Assembly: GCF_001428565.1 (NCBI RefSeq)
Contig: NZ_LMIA01000007.1
Location: 310,001-374,000 of the forward strand
DNA: 64,000 bases
Reading direction: 5' to 3'
Source of the DNA: Nocardioides sp. Root190
GTDB taxonomy: Bacteria; Actinomycetota; Actinomycetes; Propionibacteriales; Nocardioidaceae
Position 1 is the first letter of the stretch; each line of letters begins with the position of its first letter. Positions 60,572 through 64,000 of this stretch are shown in pieces. The notes under the pieces are model-generated. The model saw only the letters and a program-made list of their open reading frames with translations, had not been told where the DNA came from and made no database searches. The translations under genes were made by a program, and so were the position numbers.

Positions 60572-61753
60572 GTGGAGGGTCCCGACGTCGCCGCCGAGGT
60601 GCGCAAGCTCAGCGCGCGGCTGTTGCCCGAGGCCGGGCAGCTCGGTGCCGCGATGGCCACGCGGATCCGCTCGGAGATCCCGGGGTACGACGAGGGTGAC
60701 CTCGTCAGCTTCGAGGACCTCATCGCCTCCTGCACCGTCAACGCCCGCTACATCCTCGGGACCCTGGCCGGTGACGTGCAGGCCGGCGACACCCCGACCG
60801 AGACCGGCACGGCCCGCGCCGAGCAGGGCGTTCCCTACGCGACCGTGCTCCAGGCGTTCCGGGTCGGGTCCCGCTTCATCTGGGAGGTGCTGGTCGAGCG
60901 CGCCGAGCCCGAGGCCCGGGACGTCCTCCTCCTTGCGGCCGCCGACATCTGGGCGGTGAGCGACCAGCTCGCCGCCGACGTGACCGACGCCTACCGACGT
61001 GCGCTCGCCGATCGGGTGCGCCGCGACGGCCAGATGCGAGCGGTGCTCGTGGGCGCGCTGCTCGACGGCGACGCCGACGCGACCGCCCATGTCGGCGAGG
61101 CCGCCGGGATGCTCGACCTCGGGCGCGCGACGGAGTACGTCGTGGTGTCGGCCGAGTCGCCGACGCCCGGCACCGAGGGGCTCGCCGACGTCGAACGCGT
61201 GCTCCGGCGTACCAATGTCCGCTCGGCCTGGCGCCTGGACCACGACCACCAGGAGGGTGTCGTCGCGATGCGGCTCGGCTTCGGGGTCGACCAGCTCGTC
61301 GAGGTCCTGGCCGGGCTGGCCAGGGCGCGGGTCGGGGTGAGCGCCGTCGTCCCGCGGCTCGACGAGATCCAGGAGGCGCTCCGGCAGGCTCGCGTGGCCT
61401 GTGTCGCGCTGTCACCGAGCGCGGTCGCGGTCGGTCGGTTCGGCGCCGACCCGCTCGCCGTGCTCCTCGCGAGCAGCCCGGACCAGGCGCGGGTGCTCGT
61501 GCACGCCGTGCTCGGGCCGGTCCTGGCGCTGCCGCCCGAGGACCGCGTGGTGATGATCGACACCGCGCGGGCCTGGCTCGCCGCGGGTGGCTCGACCTCG
61601 ACCGCCGCCCAGGCCCTCCACGTGCACCGCAACACGGTGCGCTACCGCGTACGCCGGCTGGAGGAGGTCACCGGTCGCGACCTCGCGCGGCCGGTCGACG
61701 CCGCCGAGCTGTACGTCGCGCTGGAGTGCGTCCGGATCCTCGGGCTGGGCTGA
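60572..61753 (+). CDS. PucR family transcriptional regulator (second copy)
   Basis: 393 residues from GTG 60572, preceded by GCAGGA. N-terminal helical sensor domain (about 10-160), central GGDEF-like region, and C-terminal PucR helix-turn-helix ([35 protein letters not shown]) at about 335-370. Same layout as the 52211 regulator but clearly diverged. Divergent from DUF1992; target unknown. Confidence 0.91.
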   Translation: MEGPDVAAEVRKLSARLLPEAGQLGAAMATRIRSEIPGYDEGDLVSFEDLIASCTVNARYILGTLAGDVQAGDTPTETGTARAEQGVPYATVLQAFRVGSRFIWEVLVERAEPEARDVLLLAAADIWAVSDQLAADVTDAYRRALADRVRRDGQMRAVLVGALLDGDADATAHVGEAAGMLDLGRATEYVVVSAESPTPGTEGLADVERVLRRTNVRSAWRLDHDHQEGVVAMRLGFGVDQLVEVLAGLARARVGVSAVVPRLDEIQEALRQARVACVALSPSAVAVGRFGADPLAVLLASSPDQARVLVHAVLGPVLALPPEDRVVMIDTARAWLAAGGSTSTAAQALHVHRNTVRYRVRRLEEVTGRDLARPVDAAELYVALECVRILGLG

Positions 61754-61796
61754 CGCCCGGGACGCCCAGTTGCCCGGTTGCCGGGGCCGGGAGCGA

Positions 61797-63092
61797 TCAG
61801 GACAGGCCGAAGTAGCGGAGGTAGACGTAGCCCCAGGCGACGAGCAGGGTCGCGATGGTGACCACGACGCCGTACTTGGTGAACTGCCAGAAGCTGATCG
61901 GCTCGCCGGCCTTGGCCGCGATGCCGAGCACGACCACGTTGGCACCGGCGGCGACTGCTGTCGCGTTGCCGCCGAGGTCGGCGCCGAAGACGAACGACCA
62001 CCACAGGGGACTGTCGGCGCCGCTGGACGAGCTGGCCGCGACCATCTCCTCCACGACCGGCACGGTCGCCGTCGTGTAGGGGATGTTGTCGACGAAGGCG
62101 CCGACGAGTCCGGAGCCGAACAGCAGCACCGTCGAGGCGAGGAACTCCCGATCGCCGAGGGCCTCGGCCGCGACCTCGCCGATCTTGCCGATCACCCCGA
62201 CCTGGACCAGTGCGCCGACGAGCACGAACAACGCCATGAAGAAGGCGAGGGTGCCCCACTCGACCTCCTCCAGGAACTCCTCCGGCTCGGTGCGTGAGAC
62301 CAGCACCGTCGCGCCGGCGCCCATCATCGCGACCATCGACGGATCGATGTGGAGCACGGTGTGGAGGCTGAAGGCGACCATCACCAGGCCGAGCACGATC
62401 AGGCAGCGCACCAGCATCCGCATGTTCGTGATCGCATCGACCGGGCGCAGGTCGCCGAGGGTGTTGCCGACGTCGATCGAACCGGTCAGGTCCTTGCGGA
62501 ACAGCCACCGCGCCATCACCACGAACAGCGCCAGCAGGATCACGGTGAGCGGCAGCGAGTGCACGAGGAAGTCGGTGAAGCTCAGGTTGGCCCGGCTGCC
62601 GATGATGATGTTGGGCGGGTCGCCGATGAGCGTCGCGGTACCGCCGATGTTGGAGGCGAGGATCAGCGAGATGAGGTACGGCGCCGAGGGCAGTCCCAGC
62701 TGGCGGCAGACCGAGAGGGTGACCGGTGCGACGAGCAGGACGCAGGTGACGTTGTCGAGGATCGGCGCCACCGTCGCACTGATCAGGACCAGCAGTACCA
62801 GCAGGCGGTAGGGATCTCCGCCGGACTTGAGGGCCGCCCAGAGGGCGAGGAACTCGAAGAGCCCGGTCTGCTTGAGGACGCCGACGATGATCATCATCCC
62901 GAACAGCAGGAAGATGACGTTCCAGTCGATGCCGGTGTGGTGGTCGAAGAAGGCGGACTTCGCATCGACCAGGCCGATCACGACCATCGCGGCCACACCG
63001 CCGAGGGCGGCCGCGACCCGGTGGATCCGCTCGGTCGCGATCAGTGCGTAGCTGACGATGAAGACCGAGAGGGCTGCGGAGGTGAGGATCAC
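61797..63092 (-). CDS. ArsB/NhaD-family ion transporter (sodium/proton or anion antiporter)
   Basis: 431 residues from GTG 63092, overlapping the RCK-C gene stop by 4 bp. About 11-12 hydrophobic helices. IT superfamily motifs: SLILASNIGGTATLIGDPPNIIIG and, in the second half, GLVGAFVDNIPYTTATVPVVEEM and GADLGGNATAVAAGANVVVLG. This conserved repeat marks the NhaD/ArsB/P-protein group. The ion cannot be deduced. Encoded with a TrkA-C-type regulator, which suggests ligand gating of transport. Confidence 0.91.
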   Translation of the reverse strand: MILTSAALSVFIVSYALIATERIHRVAAALGGVAAMVVIGLVDAKSAFFDHHTGIDWNVIFLLFGMMIIVGVLKQTGLFEFLALWAALKSGGDPYRLLVLLVLISATVAPILDNVTCVLLVAPVTLSVCRQLGLPSAPYLISLILASNIGGTATLIGDPPNIIIGSRANLSFTDFLVHSLPLTVILLALFVVMARWLFRKDLTGSIDVGNTLGDLRPVDAITNMRMLVRCLIVLGLVMVAFSLHTVLHIDPSMVAMMGAGATVLVSRTEPEEFLEEVEWGTLAFFMALFVLVGALVQVGVIGKIGEVAAEALGDREFLASTVLLFGSGLVGAFVDNIPYTTATVPVVEEMVAASSSSGADSPLWWSFVFGADLGGNATAVAAGANVVVLGIAAKAGEPISFWQFTKYGVVVTIATLLVAWGYVYLRYFGLS

Positions 63093-63568
63093 CCGGCCCT
63101 CCGCTGGGGGAGGTGGGTCTCGGCGGCGGTGCCCGGGTCGAGTCGCTCGTACCAGCCGGCGAGGCGGCCGTGCAGGCTCACCGACCGCAGGCGGTCCTCG
63201 ACCTCTCCGACCTGACCACGCGCGGCGACGGCCAGGACCTGGTCGCCGACACGCAGCGTGGTGCGCTCCTCGGGGACCAAAGCCACCGGACCGCGTGTCA
63301 CCAGCGACACCGCGGATCCGGGAGGCATCCGGAGCTCGCCGATCTCGACACCGGCCAGGCGCGAGTCCTCCTCCACCTCGAAGCGGAGCAGGACGGCGTC
63401 CATCCGGTCGAGGGTCGCGAACCCGATCGAGACCTTGTGGACGAAGGAGCCCTTCTCGGCCCAGCGGGGCTGGCGGCCGCGGCCGATCGCGAGTCCGACG
63501 GCGAAGCCGATGGCCGCGCAGATCATCCCGGCGGACACCGCCACCTCGAGGATTCCGTTGTCGCTCAC
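63089..63568 (-). CDS. Membrane-anchored TrkA-C (RCK C-terminal) domain protein
   Basis: 159 residues from GTG 63568. One N-terminal helix (about 7-28, EVAVSAGMICAAIGFAVGLAIG), a short basic linker, then a TrkA-C domain at about 60-128 (LLRFEVEEDSRLAGVEIGELRMPPGSAVSLVTRGPVALVPEERTTLRVGDQVLAVAA). No RCK nucleotide-binding half is present. The N-terminal anchor places the domain at the membrane next to the antiporter. Overlaps both neighbours by 4 bp, so tightly coupled. Confidence 0.88.
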   Translation of the reverse strand: MSDNGILEVAVSAGMICAAIGFAVGLAIGRGRQPRWAEKGSFVHKVSIGFATLDRMDAVLLRFEVEEDSRLAGVEIGELRMPPGSAVSLVTRGPVALVPEERTTLRVGDQVLAVAARGQVGEVEDRLRSVSLHGRLAGWYERLDPGTAAETHLPQRRAG

Positions 63569-63981
63569 TCCGCATCACCGTGGTCCGGCTCGGCGGAGGG
63601 CGAGGTGAGGAGGTGCTCGACGGCGACGACGTCGAGCCGCAGGAGGCGCGCGCCGAGGGCCTCGATCTCGGGCTGCACCGAGGCCTCGAGCCCGGCACGC
63701 GCCGTGGGCAGTGCGGCCTGCAGGCGGTCGAGCTCGTGCTGGCCGACCCAGCGTCGTACGGCGGGAGGCACGAGTGCCTGCGCGATGCGCTCGAGATCGG
63801 GCCCGGCGGCGGGCGCATCCGGTGCGAGGGTCACGTCCACCAGCAGGCGGAGGTCGGCGCCGTCCGTCGTACGACCGCGGACGGCCAGGGGAACCGTCAC
63901 GGCCTCGGTGACGTGGCCGTGGGTCCCTCCGGTCGTCACGGCACGGGCCAGTGCGCGGCGCAGTTCGGTCCATCGGGGCAT
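63565..63981 (-). CDS. Hypothetical protein with SPFH/Band 7-like pattern, first gene of the antiporter operon
   Basis: 138 residues from ATG 63981. VPLAVRGRTTDGADLRLLVDVTLAPD and ALVPPAVRRWVGQHELDRLQAAL...GARLLRLDVVAVEHLL follow the strand-helix rhythm of SPFH/Band 7 domains, but the assignment is tentative and there is no membrane anchor. Stop overlaps the RCK-C start (4 bp). Function unknown; co-translation implies a shared complex. Confidence 0.65.
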   Translation of the reverse strand: MPRWTELRRALARAVTTGGTHGHVTEAVTVPLAVRGRTTDGADLRLLVDVTLAPDAPAAGPDLERIAQALVPPAVRRWVGQHELDRLQAALPTARAGLEASVQPEIEALGARLLRLDVVAVEHLLTSPSAEPDHGDAE

Positions 63982-64000
63982 GCCTCAAGTCAAGGCGCTG

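Overview
The window looks like chromosomal DNA of a high-GC actinobacterium, most likely Nocardioides or another Nocardioidaceae genus. Supporting this are strong G/C third-position bias, many GTG starts, 4-bp ATGA/GTGA gene overlaps, a mycothiol-type DinB enzyme, an EtfD-type ETF dehydrogenase, DUF222/HNH proteins, PucR regulators and an IdeR-type iron box. Genus assignment is inference. There is no plasmid, phage, CRISPR or rRNA signal. The only RNA gene I can support is a tRNA-Gly(CCC).

Layout. 1-5429: overlapping operon of a DUF2126 protein (5' end outside the window), a circularly permuted ATP-grasp/alpha-E fusion and a transglutaminase. 5465-8683: a small hypothetical gene, then a less GC-rich patch with an orphan hypothetical gene and a DUF222/HNH endonuclease. 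8907-12689: envelope proteins, including two that share an extracytoplasmic domain, and a zinc metallopeptidase. 12853-17425: branched 2-oxoacid/pyruvate dehydrogenase E1alpha-E1beta-E2 operon followed by a degenerate Ser/Thr kinase. 17356-23114: secreted beta-propeller-like protein, M1 aminopeptidase lipoprotein and a large secreted metal-dependent hydrolase. 23307-28629: EtfD-like membrane Fe-S reductase, whose long repeat-rich tail carries an apparent frameshift, then an acyl-CoA synthetase. 28689-32211: SigE-family sigma factor with a PASTA membrane partner, then a ribbon-helix-helix regulator / DUF4097 / 43-aa protein operon. 32251-39083: iron-regulated siderophore-interacting protein, dCTP deaminase, lipase, tRNA, methyltransferase and assorted small enzymes. 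39105-44413: secreted metalloprotease with C-terminal repeats, a cysteine-free Rrf2 regulator and a FadE5-type acyl-CoA dehydrogenase. 44537-49571: membrane and housekeeping-type genes, a DivIVA-motif protein and a crotonase. 49690-55230: acyl-CoA desaturase plus its reductase, divergent from a PucR regulator that is translationally coupled to two tandem SGNH lipoprotein hydrolases. 55262-63981: DksA-type protein, GntR/YtrA pair, YjbQ, two malyl-CoA/citrate-lyase-like proteins, DUF1992, a second PucR, and a three-gene antiporter/RCK-C/SPFH-like operon.

How it fits together. Lipid and acyl-CoA metabolism is the recurring theme: FadE5-type dehydrogenase, crotonase, acyl-CoA ligase, desaturase, ETF dehydrogenase and malyl-CoA-lyase-like enzymes. 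Four of these genes (acyl-CoA dehydrogenase, crotonase, EtfD, malyl-CoA-lyase-like) carry a similar 16-bp dyad, GTTACY-N4-RGTARS, upstream of the start. This suggests one unseen regulator ties beta-oxidation to its electron outlet. Other readable control signals are an IdeR box, a KstR-like dyad, Crp/GlxR-like sites, an autoregulatory ECF promoter and a perfect dyad in front of the ribbon-helix-helix gene. All functional statements rest on motif reading without database searches.
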